Of a DNA stretch of 64,000 nt, positions 1-8,647 are shown in pieces. Source of the stretch: Bacteroidales bacterium (GTDB taxonomy: Bacteria > Bacteroidota > Bacteroidia > Bacteroidales > P3); the NCBI GenBank assembly GCA_009783885.1, contig WRCN01000006.1:1-64000 (forward strand), written 5' to 3'. Each line of letters opens with the position of its first letter. Position 1 is the stretch's first letter. Made by a program: the position numbers and the translations under genes. Under the pieces are notes generated by a model. The model saw nothing but the letters and a program-made list of their open reading frames with translations, was not told the origin of the DNA and ran no database searches.

Positions 1-86
1 AAAATCTATACTCCCCTCTTCTTTTTATCCTACTCTTGTTGTTTTCTAAGACTGGCGAGAAACCGCCGTTTTTTCAAAAAAGCATA

Positions 87-94
87 CAAAGGTA
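87..94 (-). promoter_or_regulatory. -7 promoter element facing the left edge
   Basis: TACCTTTG on the minus strand matches the Bacteroidota -7 consensus TAnnTTTG. It would drive a minus-strand gene lying off the left edge. Bases 1-180 hold no supportable gene. Confidence 0.5.
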
Positions 95-180
95 CAACTT
101 TTTTTTCAAATAAACAAGTTTTTAGAGATTTTTTTTATATGATCGGGAATAGTCAATTATTATTTCTGAAGACGTGATAA

Positions 181-807
181 TCAAAAACTAACAACAACCT
201 TCGCCACCGGATTAAACCGAAACTTAGCGCCATCTGAAAGGCGAGTGCAGATGAAGTTTTTTCGCAGACGTTCGCCTTTTTCGAATAAACTGCCATTGTA
301 CTTGAAACGCGCTCTGGGCGGAAGTTGTTCAATGGTCATTTCATTTTCAGGACGCTTTCTCAAATTGTAACGTTCCAAAACTCGCATCAATTGCGAATCT
401 GAAGCTGTAGAAGCAGGCATTTTTGTCATGTAATGTTGCAATGCCAAACGAATATCGTCCGGAAAAATTTCCAAGTGTATAAATCGCTGAAGCAGACGTC
501 GGAAATAAGTTTTCCACTCATTTCCGTGCGCTCGTGCGCGAGGTCCGTCGTTCACAAACACCAATAAATGCGCATATTCGTGTAAAAATGTAATTAAAAA
601 AGCATAGTTATTCAAATCGCCGTTAACTGTAATTTTGTGAAATTCGTCAATTTTTTGTGCCGCACGATAATCGCCAAACACACCTTTTCTCGGTGCCATC
701 CAACCCAAATGAATCGGGTATTTTTGAAGTAAAATCACCACCTCATCAAGCGCTTTTTCGGGAATAAACGGCATTAAACTTGTTCGCAAATCGTAACGTT
801 TTTTCAT
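181..807 (-). CDS. SprT-like zinc metalloprotease-fold protein
   Basis: This 208-residue protein belongs to the SprT-like family. HEYAH at residues 76-80 is the HExxH zinc motif, and a third His follows at residue 94 in a GNEW context, as in the family. The C-terminal third (from about residue 155) is probably the small beta domain seen in Bacteroidota members, without an obvious four-Cys zinc ribbon. Eukaryotic relatives (Spartan) cleave DNA-protein crosslinks; the substrate of bacterial members is not established. The gene starts 16 bases downstream of the small lipoprotein gene stop and probably shares its transcript. The ATG at 807 is the only sensible start. Confidence 0.85.
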   Translation of the reverse strand: MKKRYDLRTSLMPFIPEKALDEVVILLQKYPIHLGWMAPRKGVFGDYRAAQKIDEFHKITVNGDLNNYAFLITFLHEYAHLLVFVNDGPRARAHGNEWKTYFRRLLQRFIHLEIFPDDIRLALQHYMTKMPASTASDSQLMRVLERYNLRKRPENEMTIEQLPPRARFKYNGSLFEKGERLRKNFICTRLSDGAKFRFNPVAKVVVSF

Positions 808-823
808 GATTATTGATCATTAT

Positions 824-1024
824 TTAGCGCCTTTTGGCATTGCTTACCGGTCGCCCTTTTCTATCGTGCTTCGGACAATCGCAATTGTCTGTTTTTCCGC
901 TTGGTGCCTTGCGCTTGTTCGGATAGTATGTTTTCGTTTTTTTCTTTGAAGTGCACGAAGTGGTAGATGTAAAACACAGCGATAAACCAAAGAGGAACAG
1001 AAGATATTTTAGGAATTTGAACAT
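824..1024 (-). CDS. small lipoprotein, unknown function
   Basis: This 66-residue protein has a hydrophobic signal segment (residues 5-20) followed by a lipobox-like TTSC with the acylatable Cys at residue 24. The mature part is about 42 residues, very basic (many Lys and Arg), with a CDCPKH cluster near residue 48. That suggests a small envelope lipoprotein. It lies between dxr and the SprT-like gene on the same strand. I do not recognise a family, and similar tiny basic lipoproteins are common in Bacteroidota. No function can be assigned. Confidence 0.6.
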   Translation of the reverse strand: MFKFLKYLLFLFGLSLCFTSTTSCTSKKKTKTYYPNKRKAPSGKTDNCDCPKHDRKGRPVSNAKRR

Positions 1025-1053
1025 AAATTATCAATTACGAATTACGAATTTGT
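1025..1053. repeat. AT-rich AATTACGAATT-type repeat
   Basis: This run contains ATCAATTACGAATTACGAAT. The same words recur near 23978-24043 and 51433-51466, so it is a small dispersed intergenic repeat. It directly abuts the GTCATTCCGAG repeat that starts at 1058. Confidence 0.55.
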
Positions 1054-1057
1054 GATT

Positions 1058-1119
1058 GTCATTCCGAGTACAGCGAAGAATCTGTTTGCTAACGGATGTC
1101 TCGCCTTGCTCAACATGGC
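1058..1119. repeat. GTCATTCCGAG palindromic repeat (family A), copy 1
   Basis: The copy opens with GTCATTCCGAG and contains GAATCTGTTTGCTAACG and GATGTCTCGCC. It is closely similar to the reverse complement of the copy at 27937-27995 that forms the end of galE. It lies five bases downstream of the dxr stop codon. Confidence 0.75.
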
Positions 1120-1124
1120 ATCGG

Positions 1125-2276
1125 TTATTTTAATTGCTTTTCTGCGAATTTCCGCGTTTCTATATCGGTTTCTGTCAAAATTTCCAATGTGATATTTTTT
1201 TCGAAAGGGATACTTTTCAAACAATTTTCAATCAAATTAGACATTTGTAAAAAGCCGATTTTGTCTTGCAAAAATGCTTGCACGGCAATTTCATTCGCTG
1301 CATTCAAAACACAAGGTGCATTTCCGCCTTTACGCCCTGCATCGTAGGCTAATTGAAGATTTCGGAATGTTGAAACATCCGGTTTCTCAAACGTCAATTG
1401 TCCGATTTGTGCAAAATCAAATCGCGGATAATGTGTTGAAAGTCGCTCTGGGTAAGCCATTGCATATTGTATCGGTAATTTCATATCGGGCAGTCCCAAT
1501 TGCGCTTTAATCGACCCATCGGTGAATTGAACAGCCGAATGTATGATCGATTGCGGATGAACGACCACTTCGATTTGGTCAAAATTCACATCAAACAACC
1601 ATTTGGCTTCAATCACTTCGAGCCCTTTGTTCATCAGGGTTGCTGAGTCTATGGTGATTTTTTGTCCCATCGTCCACGTGGGGTGCTTCAAGGCTTCGCG
1701 TTTAGTGATGTGTTGCAATTCCGCTATTTTTTTCCCTCGAAACGGACCTCCCGAACTGGTCAAAATCAATTTTTCAATCGGATTCGTATACTCTCCGCAC
1801 AAACATTGAAAAATCGCCGAATGTTCGGAATCTACAGGTAATACAGGAACTTCATGTTCGAGTGTTAGTGTAGAAATTAATTCGCCTGCAACCACTAACG
1901 TTTCTTTGTTTGCCAATGCAATCGGTTTATTGGCTTTGATAGCGTGAATCGTCGGTAATAAGCCGGCAGAGCCGACAATAGCCGTTAACACCATATCCAC
2001 CGTGTGCATTTCTACAACTTCATTCAAGGCTTTAGAACCTGCAAAAACCTTGATGTCATGAGGTTTCAATGCTTCACTTACATTTTTATAGTAGGCTTCG
2101 TTACCGATAACTACGGCATTCGGATTGTACCGGATAGCCTGTTGCACCAGCAATTCCCAATGATTTTGAGCCGTTAGAACTTCCGCTTCAAAATGCTCTG
2201 GTTGCTCGGAAATCACTTCTAAAGTCTGCGTTCCGATAGAGCCTGTTGAGCCTAATATGGCGATGCGTTTTTTCAT
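1125..2276 (-). CDS. dxr: 1-deoxy-D-xylulose 5-phosphate reductoisomerase
   Basis: This 383-residue enzyme of the non-mevalonate isoprenoid pathway reduces and rearranges 1-deoxy-D-xylulose 5-phosphate to 2-C-methyl-D-erythritol 4-phosphate with NADPH. The N-terminal GSTGSIG (residues 9-15) is the NADPH loop. ALANKETLVVAGE, PVDSEHSAIFQCL and LTSSGGPF are the metal- and substrate-binding blocks of the family. Length is normal and no key residue looks changed. It is the first gene of a minus-strand run that continues into the small lipoprotein and SprT-like genes. I could not find a clean -7 element close to its start. A family A palindrome follows the stop directly. Confidence 0.97.
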   Translation of the reverse strand: MKKRIAILGSTGSIGTQTLEVISEQPEHFEAEVLTAQNHWELLVQQAIRYNPNAVVIGNEAYYKNVSEALKPHDIKVFAGSKALNEVVEMHTVDMVLTAIVGSAGLLPTIHAIKANKPIALANKETLVVAGELISTLTLEHEVPVLPVDSEHSAIFQCLCGEYTNPIEKLILTSSGGPFRGKKIAELQHITKREALKHPTWTMGQKITIDSATLMNKGLEVIEAKWLFDVNFDQIEVVVHPQSIIHSAVQFTDGSIKAQLGLPDMKLPIQYAMAYPERLSTHYPRFDFAQIGQLTFEKPDVSTFRNLQLAYDAGRKGGNAPCVLNAANEIAVQAFLQDKIGFLQMSNLIENCLKSIPFEKNITLEILTETDIETRKFAEKQLK

Positions 2277-2353
2277 ACGTAAATATTTATTTTATATTAA
2301 GGTCGTATGGAGTTTTTACGTCTTTGGATGAACATTTGTACATGTGGGGTTCA

Positions 2354-3286
2354 TTAAAATGCGATATAATCTCTCGGATTTACAGGAGACCCGCTGTACC
2401 AAAGTTCAAAATGCAAAACTGGCCCTTTATAGCCCTCGCCCGAGTTGCCGATAAATGCAATCGGTTCACCCGCTCTAACATAATCGCCAACGCGTTTCAA
2501 AACGGCAGAATTATGTTTGTAAATCGAAAGCATATTATTTTCGTGCTGAATGGCGATCACATATCCGCCTTCTACTGTCCATTCCGATGAAACCACCGTA
2601 CCATTTTGAATAGCTTTAATCACATCATTCTTTTTACCGGTAATATCTATTCCAAAATGCTTGTTGTAAGCATCAAAATCGGCTATAATCGTGCCTTCTA
2701 GAGGAACATAAAACAACTTTCTTAAAGAGGATTGTGTATTGAAAACAGTTCCTAAACGTATGGGTTCTCCTATGTTTTCAGCACTTTCGGCTGACGGTGA
2801 CCGAAGTCGTTGAATCAAATTAAATTTTTCGCCTTTTTCAACCTGTTCGCGCAGTAAATCGTCTTCTCTGGAGCGTTCATAAACAATGTTGCTGTAGTTT
2901 TGAATGATGGTCGAATCTTTGATCTCTTCAATTTCTTCAATCGGTATTTCTCCGGAAATAGCCAAATTCATGGCGTGTAAAAATTTTTCCTGAGCATTGA
3001 CCAATGCTTCCAACGAATCCACTTTACTTTGATTAAGATAAGCCATCTGCACAATTTCATCTTTGGTATACCCCGGAATGAATTCGCGCAACGAAGTAAA
3101 TGCAACGAGCATCAATGTTCCTGAAATCAACATAATAAATGTCATTCCAGCTATTACAAACACATTTAGTCGCGACAGTCGAAATGAAAACCTCTCTTCA
3201 AACATCTCGTTCATAATCACCAACCGATATTTATGATGAACGTTTGAAAAAATTTTATAATACCAATATTTGAAAAACCGTCCCAT
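2354..3286 (-). CDS. M23-family peptidase-like membrane protein
   Basis: With the start at 3286 (MGRFFKYWYY) the protein has 310 residues: a short basic cytoplasmic end, one membrane segment (about 41-65), a periplasmic helical stretch, and a C-terminal M23 (LytM-like) domain. M23 enzymes cut peptidoglycan cross-bridges. HFGID at 210-214 supplies two zinc ligands and YKH near 256-258 matches the family. The usual HLHFE motif, however, reads VLHFE (290-294), so one catalytic His is Val. It may therefore act as a non-catalytic amidase activator, as EnvC and NlpD do in other bacteria. A -7 element ends nine bases before the start, which excludes the longer reading from 3337. It is divergent from the acyl-CoA synthetase. 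Confidence 0.85.
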   Translation of the reverse strand: MGRFFKYWYYKIFSNVHHKYRLVIMNEMFEERFSFRLSRLNVFVIAGMTFIMLISGTLMLVAFTSLREFIPGYTKDEIVQMAYLNQSKVDSLEALVNAQEKFLHAMNLAISGEIPIEEIEEIKDSTIIQNYSNIVYERSREDDLLREQVEKGEKFNLIQRLRSPSAESAENIGEPIRLGTVFNTQSSLRKLFYVPLEGTIIADFDAYNKHFGIDITGKKNDVIKAIQNGTVVSSEWTVEGGYVIAIQHENNMLSIYKHNSAVLKRVGDYVRAGEPIAFIGNSGEGYKGPVLHFELWYSGSPVNPRDYIAF

Positions 3287-3295
3287 TATAGTTTG

Positions 3296-3303
3296 CAAAG
3301 ATA
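3296..3303 (-). promoter_or_regulatory. -7 promoter element of the M23 gene
   Basis: TATCTTTG on the minus strand ends nine bases before the ATG at 3286. The transcript leader would be only a few bases long. Confidence 0.65.
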
Positions 3304-3363
3304 CGAAAAAAATACGATATACAAAAAAACGTTTCAAATTGTGTGTAAATTAAAAAATTTATG

Positions 3364-3371
3364 TATATTTG
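3364..3371 (+). promoter_or_regulatory. promoter of the acyl-CoA synthetase gene
   Basis: TATATTTG is the -7 element. TTG at 3339-3341 sits about 22 bases upstream and can act as the -33 element. The gene starts at 3410. Confidence 0.6.
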
Positions 3372-3409
3372 CATTCCAAAACAAATCAAATAAACAAAAT
3401 CTTAAATTT

Positions 3410-5188
3410 ATGACTATCACGCGTACCTTTGATTTACTCGCAAATTTGCAGGATAAATACTCTCACAAGGAGGATATTTTAGCACGAAAAACTAACGGGA
3501 AATGGACTAAATACAGCGTAAACCAATATGTTGAGCGCTCCCATTCGCTAAGTTACGGACTTTTATCTATGGGCTTTGAGCCCGGCGATAAAGTGATCAC
3601 CATTATGGAAAATCGTCCTGAATGGAATTTTATAGACATGGCACTGACTATGGCCAAGATGGTTCATGTTCCGGTGTATACGATTCTCTCCGTTGACGAC
3701 TACGCTTATATCATTGAGCATAGCGATGCCAAAATGGTGTTTATTGGAAATGAAAATTTGTACAGTCGCGTGATGCCAGCTATTGAACGATTGAAGACAA
3801 AACCACTTGTTTATACAATAAACGAGATAGAAAATACACAAAACATTTCGGAAATTTTCAAGTTGGGCAAAGAAAATGAAGCAGAAAAAGCTCCAATCAT
3901 AGAAAAATACAAAGAAGAAATTTCTCCCGATGATGTTGCTACAATCGTCTATACATCAGGAACAACAGGTACTTCCAAAGGCGTAATGCTGTCTCACTGG
4001 AATCTGGTTTTTAACTTTTTGGGACACGCCGCACAACAAATCAAAAACGATTCTCACCGCATGTTAAGTTTTTTACCTTTGTGCCATATTTACGAACGTA
4101 CGATGAACTACGAATATCAGAGCTTGGGCATTAGCACGTATTATGCGGAAAATTTAGGAACCATTGCTGCCGATATGCAAGATATTAAAGGAGATGGATT
4201 TTGTGCCGTTCCGCGTGTATTAGAAGGGATTTACGACAAATTGCGTGCGGCAGGAAAAGATTTGTCAGGCATCAAAAAAATAATTTATGAGTGGGCATTT
4301 TCTTTAGCAGAGCGATTTGATTATGAGAATAATTCCAAGTGGTATTGGTTTAGGTACCGTATCGCTAATAAATTAGTTTACAGTAAATGGCGGGAAAGGT
4401 TAGGTGGGAAGGAATTGTTGGTTGTATCAGGCGGATCGTCCATTCGCCCACGCATCATACGTTTGTTTTCGGCTGCTAAAATGTATATTTTTGAAGGATA
4501 TGGTCTCACGGAAACGTCTCCCGTTATTGCGGTAAACAACCCCAAAGAAATGGCTATCCGCATAGGAACCGTAGGACGTATTATGGAAGGCATCGAAGTA
4601 AAATTTGCCGACGATGGCGAGATTCTTACCCGTGGTGCATGCCTAATGAAAGGATACTACAAAGATCCTGAATACACCAAACAGGTTATTGATGAAGAAG
4701 GGTGGTTTCATACCGGAGACATCGGACATATGGAAGGCGAGTATCTAAAAATTACCGATAGGAAAAAAGAAATTTTCAAATTGTCGAACGGGAAATACAT
4801 TGCACCGCAATTGTTGGAAAACGCATTTAAAGAATCTGTGTTAATCGAGAACATCATCATTCTTGGAAATGAAGAAAAGTTTGCTTCGGCTATCATTTTA
4901 CCTAACTTCAACTATTTGCATTTCTGGGCAAGTAAGCATAAGGTGCATTACCGCGACAATCAGAAGCTAATTGAAAACACCAAAGTACTTAATCGCATTC
5001 AGAAAGAAGTTGATAAAATCAATGAAAGTTTGGCTTCGCATGAAAAAATCAAACGATGGAAAGTCATAAAAGATGAATGGAGTATTGCAACAGGCGAACT
5101 TTCACCCACTCTCAAGTTGAAACGTGCTGTCATACATCAAAAATATGCAGATATCATTAAGCAGATATACGGTGATCATGAGAATTAA
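3410..5188 (+). CDS. long-chain acyl-CoA synthetase (AMP-forming)
   Basis: This 592-residue member of the ANL superfamily activates fatty acids with ATP to acyl-AMP and then to acyl-CoA. The P-loop-like TIVYTSGTTGTSKGVML, the motif YGLTETSP, and HTGDIGHMEGEYLKITDRKKE (split by the hinge Asp) are all present, as is the C-terminal block ending in the conserved lysine region GELSPTLKLKR. It resembles the bacterial FadD15-like group. The start MTITRTFDLL follows a -7 element by about 38 bases; the longer upstream reading would begin before that promoter. Chain-length preference cannot be read from the sequence. It is transcribed alone and ends at a hairpin shared with the converging receptor gene. 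Confidence 0.94.
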   Translation: MTITRTFDLLANLQDKYSHKEDILARKTNGKWTKYSVNQYVERSHSLSYGLLSMGFEPGDKVITIMENRPEWNFIDMALTMAKMVHVPVYTILSVDDYAYIIEHSDAKMVFIGNENLYSRVMPAIERLKTKPLVYTINEIENTQNISEIFKLGKENEAEKAPIIEKYKEEISPDDVATIVYTSGTTGTSKGVMLSHWNLVFNFLGHAAQQIKNDSHRMLSFLPLCHIYERTMNYEYQSLGISTYYAENLGTIAADMQDIKGDGFCAVPRVLEGIYDKLRAAGKDLSGIKKIIYEWAFSLAERFDYENNSKWYWFRYRIANKLVYSKWRERLGGKELLVVSGGSSIRPRIIRLFSAAKMYIFEGYGLTETSPVIAVNNPKEMAIRIGTVGRIMEGIEVKFADDGEILTRGACLMKGYYKDPEYTKQVIDEEGWFHTGDIGHMEGEYLKITDRKKEIFKLSNGKYIAPQLLENAFKESVLIENIIILGNEEKFASAIILPNFNYLHFWASKHKVHYRDNQKLIENTKVLNRIQKEVDKINESLASHEKIKRWKVIKDEWSIATGELSPTLKLKRAVIHQKYADIIKQIYGDHEN

Positions 5189-5198
5189 AACATAAAAC

Positions 5199-5220
5199 GG
5201 CGGCACTTCACAGTGCCGCC
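5199..5220. terminator. hairpin between converging genes
   Basis: A perfect 9-bp stem (GGCGGCACT with AGTGCCGCC) closes a four-base loop between the ends of the acyl-CoA synthetase and the TonB receptor genes. There is no long T-run, so termination may be weak. Confidence 0.6.
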
Positions 5221-5243
5221 AAACGTTTGGCATATTTCTAACG

Positions 5244-7433
5244 CTAAAAATTCGCACTAATCTTAAAGTTCAGCCGTCGCGATGTGAGATAATTCGCCAC
5301 AGCATATTGTTGATTGTTAAAATCCGAAATCCACAAATACGAAATCGTATTGTTCATATCAAACAAATTAAAAATTTCCGCACTTAGCCAAAGTTCCCCA
5401 AGCCTAAAGGCTTTCACGTGATATGACAAGCCTAAATCCACACGACGATAAGCAGGCAATCGAAACTCGCCGCGCCTTTGAAGGGTTTCGAGATGCTTTA
5501 ACGCATAAGGCGAACCATACGGTAATCCTGTGCCAAACACGAGATTCAGATGAGCCTTAAAATTACTGTTCATCCTCAAATAATCTTGAAAAAACAAATT
5601 GAAATTTAATCTTTGGTCAGTTGGACGTGGCACATAAGGTCCGCCATCAATACTTTCTTTTGTACTCATAATCGATAAACTCGCCCAAGATTCAGCGCCT
5701 TTCACCACTTCGCCTGCCAATCGAAAATCTACGCCCGTTGCATAACCTTTGCCGATATTTTTTGCCAAATAGCGCACGCGGACATTATCTATTTCGTATG
5801 GAATTAAATTGCTCAAAGCCTTATAGTACGCTTCAGAAGTAAGTTTAAACGGACGTCCCCAAAGTTTTAAATAGTAATCCGCACCACCCACAAAATGAAT
5901 TGAGCGTTGTGATTTTATTTGGGGATTTAAGTTTCCGTCCAAATCGCGCAACTCCCTGTAAAACGGCGGTTGGTAATAAACACCGGTTGCAAATCGAAAT
6001 GTCCAATCCGTGAGATTTGTTGGCGCATAAGTCAACGAAGCGCGCGGACTAACCAAAAATTCTTTATTGAAATCCCAATACGCGACTCGAACCCCCATAA
6101 CTAAAGCCAGTTCCGAAGAAACTTCCATATTGTTTTGCAAAAACGCTTGATAGCGATTAGAAATCAAATGATGTTCGGATTTGAAAACATTCTGCAACAA
6201 TGGTGGACGCGAAGGATTTGGAAATCCAAAATTTTCAGGCAGAGTTTGAGGATTCGGCAAAGTATATCCCATCGAATCCACCATTTTCCACTCGTTCAGG
6301 TGATCCAAAATATCCTCGCGTTGAAATTTCGCGCCCCACAACCAATACATTTTCGACGTTAAAAATCTACCTTGATAACTCAAATTGTAAATAATCGCAT
6401 TCAGTTCGTTCCGTGCATGATTGAGATAAGTGCCAACACCCATCAATGTGCGAGGGTCTCCAAATTCATCGCTACCCGGGTCGGCACTGGTTTCGCTCAA
6501 TATATAGGCCCCGAGAATATCAAAAAACTCACGCTCGACGGATTGAAATCCCGAAATGGTGAGGCGATGTTGCAAATTCACATGAGGTCTATAGGTTGCC
6601 GAAAAAGCACCGAACACGCTGTTAAATCGGTCGATTTCCTGCCCCTCGAAATAAATGTAAAGTCCCATGGGATTGCTGACCGTACCAAATCTTGTATGTC
6701 TCGACGATGGAATTAATTGATATTTATTCAGCGAAATATTTCCCAAAAAATCTAATTCCCATCGCGGATTCAGCGTATGAAAAACATAGGCTTGCACATC
6801 TGTAAACGAAGGTCGATAATCGCCTTTCGTTTCTAATGTTCCAAGCAAATATTGATTGGATTTTTGACGAACGCCTATTAGCCCTTTCCATTTCTGATTT
6901 TTCGACGCGCCTTCCAAATGCGCTGAAGCACCTAACAAATCTAATGAAACAGAGCCTGCGAAAGTATTCGGACGTTTATATCGAATGTCCAAAACCGAGG
7001 CCATTTTATCGCCATACTTTGCATCAAATCCTCCTGCCGAAAATTGCACCGTAGAAACTAAATCGGGATTGATAAAACTCAACCCTTCCTGTTCGCCCGA
7101 ACGAATTAAAAACGGACGAAAAATTTCAACATCGTTCACATACACCAAATTTTCATCGAAGTTTCCGCCTCGTACCGAATATTGCGAACTCAATTCATTG
7201 TTGGAATTCACACCGGGCAACGTTTTGATTAGCGCCTCAATGCTATTGTTTACCGAAGGTAAATTTTTTGCCGAAAGAGGGTTAATCGCTAATCTATTAA
7301 TCCGATTAGCAACAATATCCACTCCCGAAATTTCATGAATTTCAGTCGTATCCTTAGTTTGAGCTATCGTTACCGAAACACTCAAAAGGCTTAAAAGTAT
7401 TGTAAAAAGACCGGTTTTAAGGTTCATACGCAT
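5244..7433 (-). CDS. TonB-dependent outer-membrane receptor
   Basis: This protein has 729 residues from MRMNLKTGLF, with a signal peptide cut near TIAQ. A plug domain follows (about residues 35-150; SVNNSIEALIKTLPGV, QYSVRGGNFDENLVYVND) and then a 22-strand barrel ending in the aromatic tail NFKISANF. It imports a large or scarce solute across the outer membrane using TonB energy. It lacks its own N-terminal carboxypeptidase-regulatory domain. The gene just upstream encodes such a domain alone and overlaps it by a few bases (that stop is at 7417-7419; this start is at 7433 or 7427). The two are probably translationally coupled and work as a pair. The substrate is unknown. Confidence 0.9.
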   Translation of the reverse strand: MRMNLKTGLFTILLSLLSVSVTIAQTKDTTEIHEISGVDIVANRINRLAINPLSAKNLPSVNNSIEALIKTLPGVNSNNELSSQYSVRGGNFDENLVYVNDVEIFRPFLIRSGEQEGLSFINPDLVSTVQFSAGGFDAKYGDKMASVLDIRYKRPNTFAGSVSLDLLGASAHLEGASKNQKWKGLIGVRQKSNQYLLGTLETKGDYRPSFTDVQAYVFHTLNPRWELDFLGNISLNKYQLIPSSRHTRFGTVSNPMGLYIYFEGQEIDRFNSVFGAFSATYRPHVNLQHRLTISGFQSVEREFFDILGAYILSETSADPGSDEFGDPRTLMGVGTYLNHARNELNAIIYNLSYQGRFLTSKMYWLWGAKFQREDILDHLNEWKMVDSMGYTLPNPQTLPENFGFPNPSRPPLLQNVFKSEHHLISNRYQAFLQNNMEVSSELALVMGVRVAYWDFNKEFLVSPRASLTYAPTNLTDWTFRFATGVYYQPPFYRELRDLDGNLNPQIKSQRSIHFVGGADYYLKLWGRPFKLTSEAYYKALSNLIPYEIDNVRVRYLAKNIGKGYATGVDFRLAGEVVKGAESWASLSIMSTKESIDGGPYVPRPTDQRLNFNLFFQDYLRMNSNFKAHLNLVFGTGLPYGSPYALKHLETLQRRGEFRLPAYRRVDLGLSYHVKAFRLGELWLSAEIFNLFDMNNTISYLWISDFNNQQYAVANYLTSRRLNFKISANF

Positions 7434-8100
7434 CCCACTCTCGTGCTTTTTGTCGTCTTTTTTCGTCTTTTTGCTGATTCCAAATGCGCAGAAATTGCTG
7501 CCAGGCAAACGGATTCAGCAAGTTGTTCGGCATTTGTTGTCCGGCGTAATACAATTGATCTGCTCTTTGCTGAGTGAGGAGTCTGTAGTTCATTCCGGCA
7601 TCCATTTTTGAATGCTTGGCACGTTCTTTGAGTTCGGATAAAAGCACATTTTTACGAGCAATCTCAAAATCATCGTCAGGCACATTTAAATTCAAAAATG
7701 CTTCGCGAAATTTTTCTTTGCTGGGCCAAGGATAAATCACCGTAACCGGCAATTCTAAAGTGTCTCTCATTAACGATTGATAAATAGTATACCGATCAGT
7801 TTCAATGGTATCGGGGATTTTTACTGTTACCGTTCGAAAACCAATGCTTGAAAATACTAACGAATCTCCGGCATACGTTACCAATGAAAAAAAACCGTTA
7901 ACATCCGCCGAAGTGCCGCGATAAGTCCGTTTTACCGCTATATTAACATATGGAATCGGTTGCAGATTTTCGTTATCCATAACCACACCTGCAATTTGTA
8001 CGACTTTTCGAGGACTTCCCGAAACTTGCGACATAGCGATACTGCCAAACATCGTCAAAAGCGCAAAACATGCCAATCGTTTTAAAACAGGTGAAACCAT
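7417..8100 (-). CDS. carboxypeptidase-regulatory-like domain protein, receptor partner
   Basis: This 227-residue secreted protein has a signal peptide ending near AMSQ. A carboxypeptidase D regulatory-like beta-sandwich follows (about residues 35-115; VVMDNENLQPIPYVNIAVK, GTSADVNGFF). The C-terminal region is charged and helical, with no recognised domain. Such sandwiches usually form the N-terminus of TonB-dependent receptors. Here it stands alone in front of a receptor that lacks one, suggesting a split receptor or an accessory periplasmic protein. The -7 element TATCTTTG lies only four bases before the ATG, so the mRNA is probably leaderless. Confidence 0.8.
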   Translation of the reverse strand: MVSPVLKRLACFALLTMFGSIAMSQVSGSPRKVVQIAGVVMDNENLQPIPYVNIAVKRTYRGTSADVNGFFSLVTYAGDSLVFSSIGFRTVTVKIPDTIETDRYTIYQSLMRDTLELPVTVIYPWPSKEKFREAFLNLNVPDDDFEIARKNVLLSELKERAKHSKMDAGMNYRLLTQQRADQLYYAGQQMPNNLLNPFAWQQFLRIWNQQKDEKRRQKAREWDAYEP

Positions 8101-8104
8101 TTTG

Positions 8105-8112
8105 CAAAGATA
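8105..8112 (-). promoter_or_regulatory. -7 element giving a leaderless mRNA
   Basis: TATCTTTG, then CAAA, then ATG (8100). The distance from the -7 element to the start codon is four bases, the same arrangement as in mutS2. Confidence 0.7.
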
Positions 8113-8144
8113 CGAAAAAAAAATGAAATTGCAAATAAAGAATC

Positions 8145-8248
8145 GTCATGTCAAGCGAAGCATAGCGTAGTCGAGAACCGAAACGAAGTGGAGCTCGGCG
8201 GAGCCACATCTCATAGCAAGGGGATTCCTCGACTGCGCTCGGAATGAC
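8145..8248. repeat. family A palindromic repeat, long copy
   Basis: This is a 104-base element with GTCATGTCAAGCG at one end and CGCTCGGAATGAC at the other. It contains ATCTCATAGCAAGGGGATTC, which is shared with the copy at 47591-47657. It looks like two inverted half-elements joined by a variable centre, and it lies between the rpmB terminator and the -7 element of the receptor operon. Confidence 0.8.
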
Positions 8249-8251
8249 GGC

Positions 8252-8281
8252 AAAAAAAACGGCCACTCAAAAGTAGCCGTT
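8252..8281 (-). terminator. rho-independent terminator of rpmB
   Basis: On the minus strand a stem of AACGGCTACT with AGTGGCCGTT (one mismatch, TTTG loop) is followed by a run of eight T. This is a good intrinsic terminator about 20 bases after rpmB. Confidence 0.8.
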
Positions 8282-8298
8282 CAGTTTCTCGAGGTGCA

Positions 8299-8538
8299 TT
8301 ACAAACGAATAAGTCCGTTTTTATCTGCTTCCAATAAACAAGCGTAAATGCCTTTTTTGTTAATTGAACGAATGGCCTTAGCCGAGACACGCAACGTAAT
8401 CCATGCGTCTTCTTCGGGTACATAAAACTTTTTTGTCTGCAAATTCGGATAAAATTTACGTTTGGTCTTGATATTCGAATGCGAAACATGATTTCCGCTG
8501 ATGACCTTTTTTCCGGTTAAATCACAAATTCTTGCCAT
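8299..8538 (-). CDS. rpmB: 50S ribosomal protein L28
   Basis: This 79-residue ribosomal protein of the large subunit has a typical length and the family signature MARICDLTGKKVISGNHVSH at the N-terminus, followed by the basic KTKRKF block. In many Bacteroidota rpmB is followed by rpmG (L33) and a small conserved gene. Here it is transcribed alone, with a -7 element about 34 bases upstream and an intrinsic terminator just downstream. Confidence 0.96.
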   Translation of the reverse strand: MARICDLTGKKVISGNHVSHSNIKTKRKFYPNLQTKKFYVPEEDAWITLRVSAKAIRSINKKGIYACLLEADKNGLIRL

Positions 8539-8571
8539 AGCTTTTACTTCTTACTTGTTAAAATTGGAGTG

Positions 8572-8579
8572 CAAAGATA
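8572..8579 (-). promoter_or_regulatory. -7 promoter element of rpmB
   Basis: TATCTTTG on the minus strand lies about 33 bases before the rpmB start and is preceded by a T-rich stretch. Confidence 0.6.
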
Positions 8580-8647
8580 CGACTTTTTTTTGATATGACC
8601 AAATTTTCGAACGAAATTTTCTTAAAAAATGTATTTTTGCTTGTATA

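Noticed and set aside
1042..1224. 60-codon minus-strand ORF crossing the dxr end and a family A repeat
   Set aside because: It overlaps the end of dxr in another frame and continues through the repeat, with no independent support.
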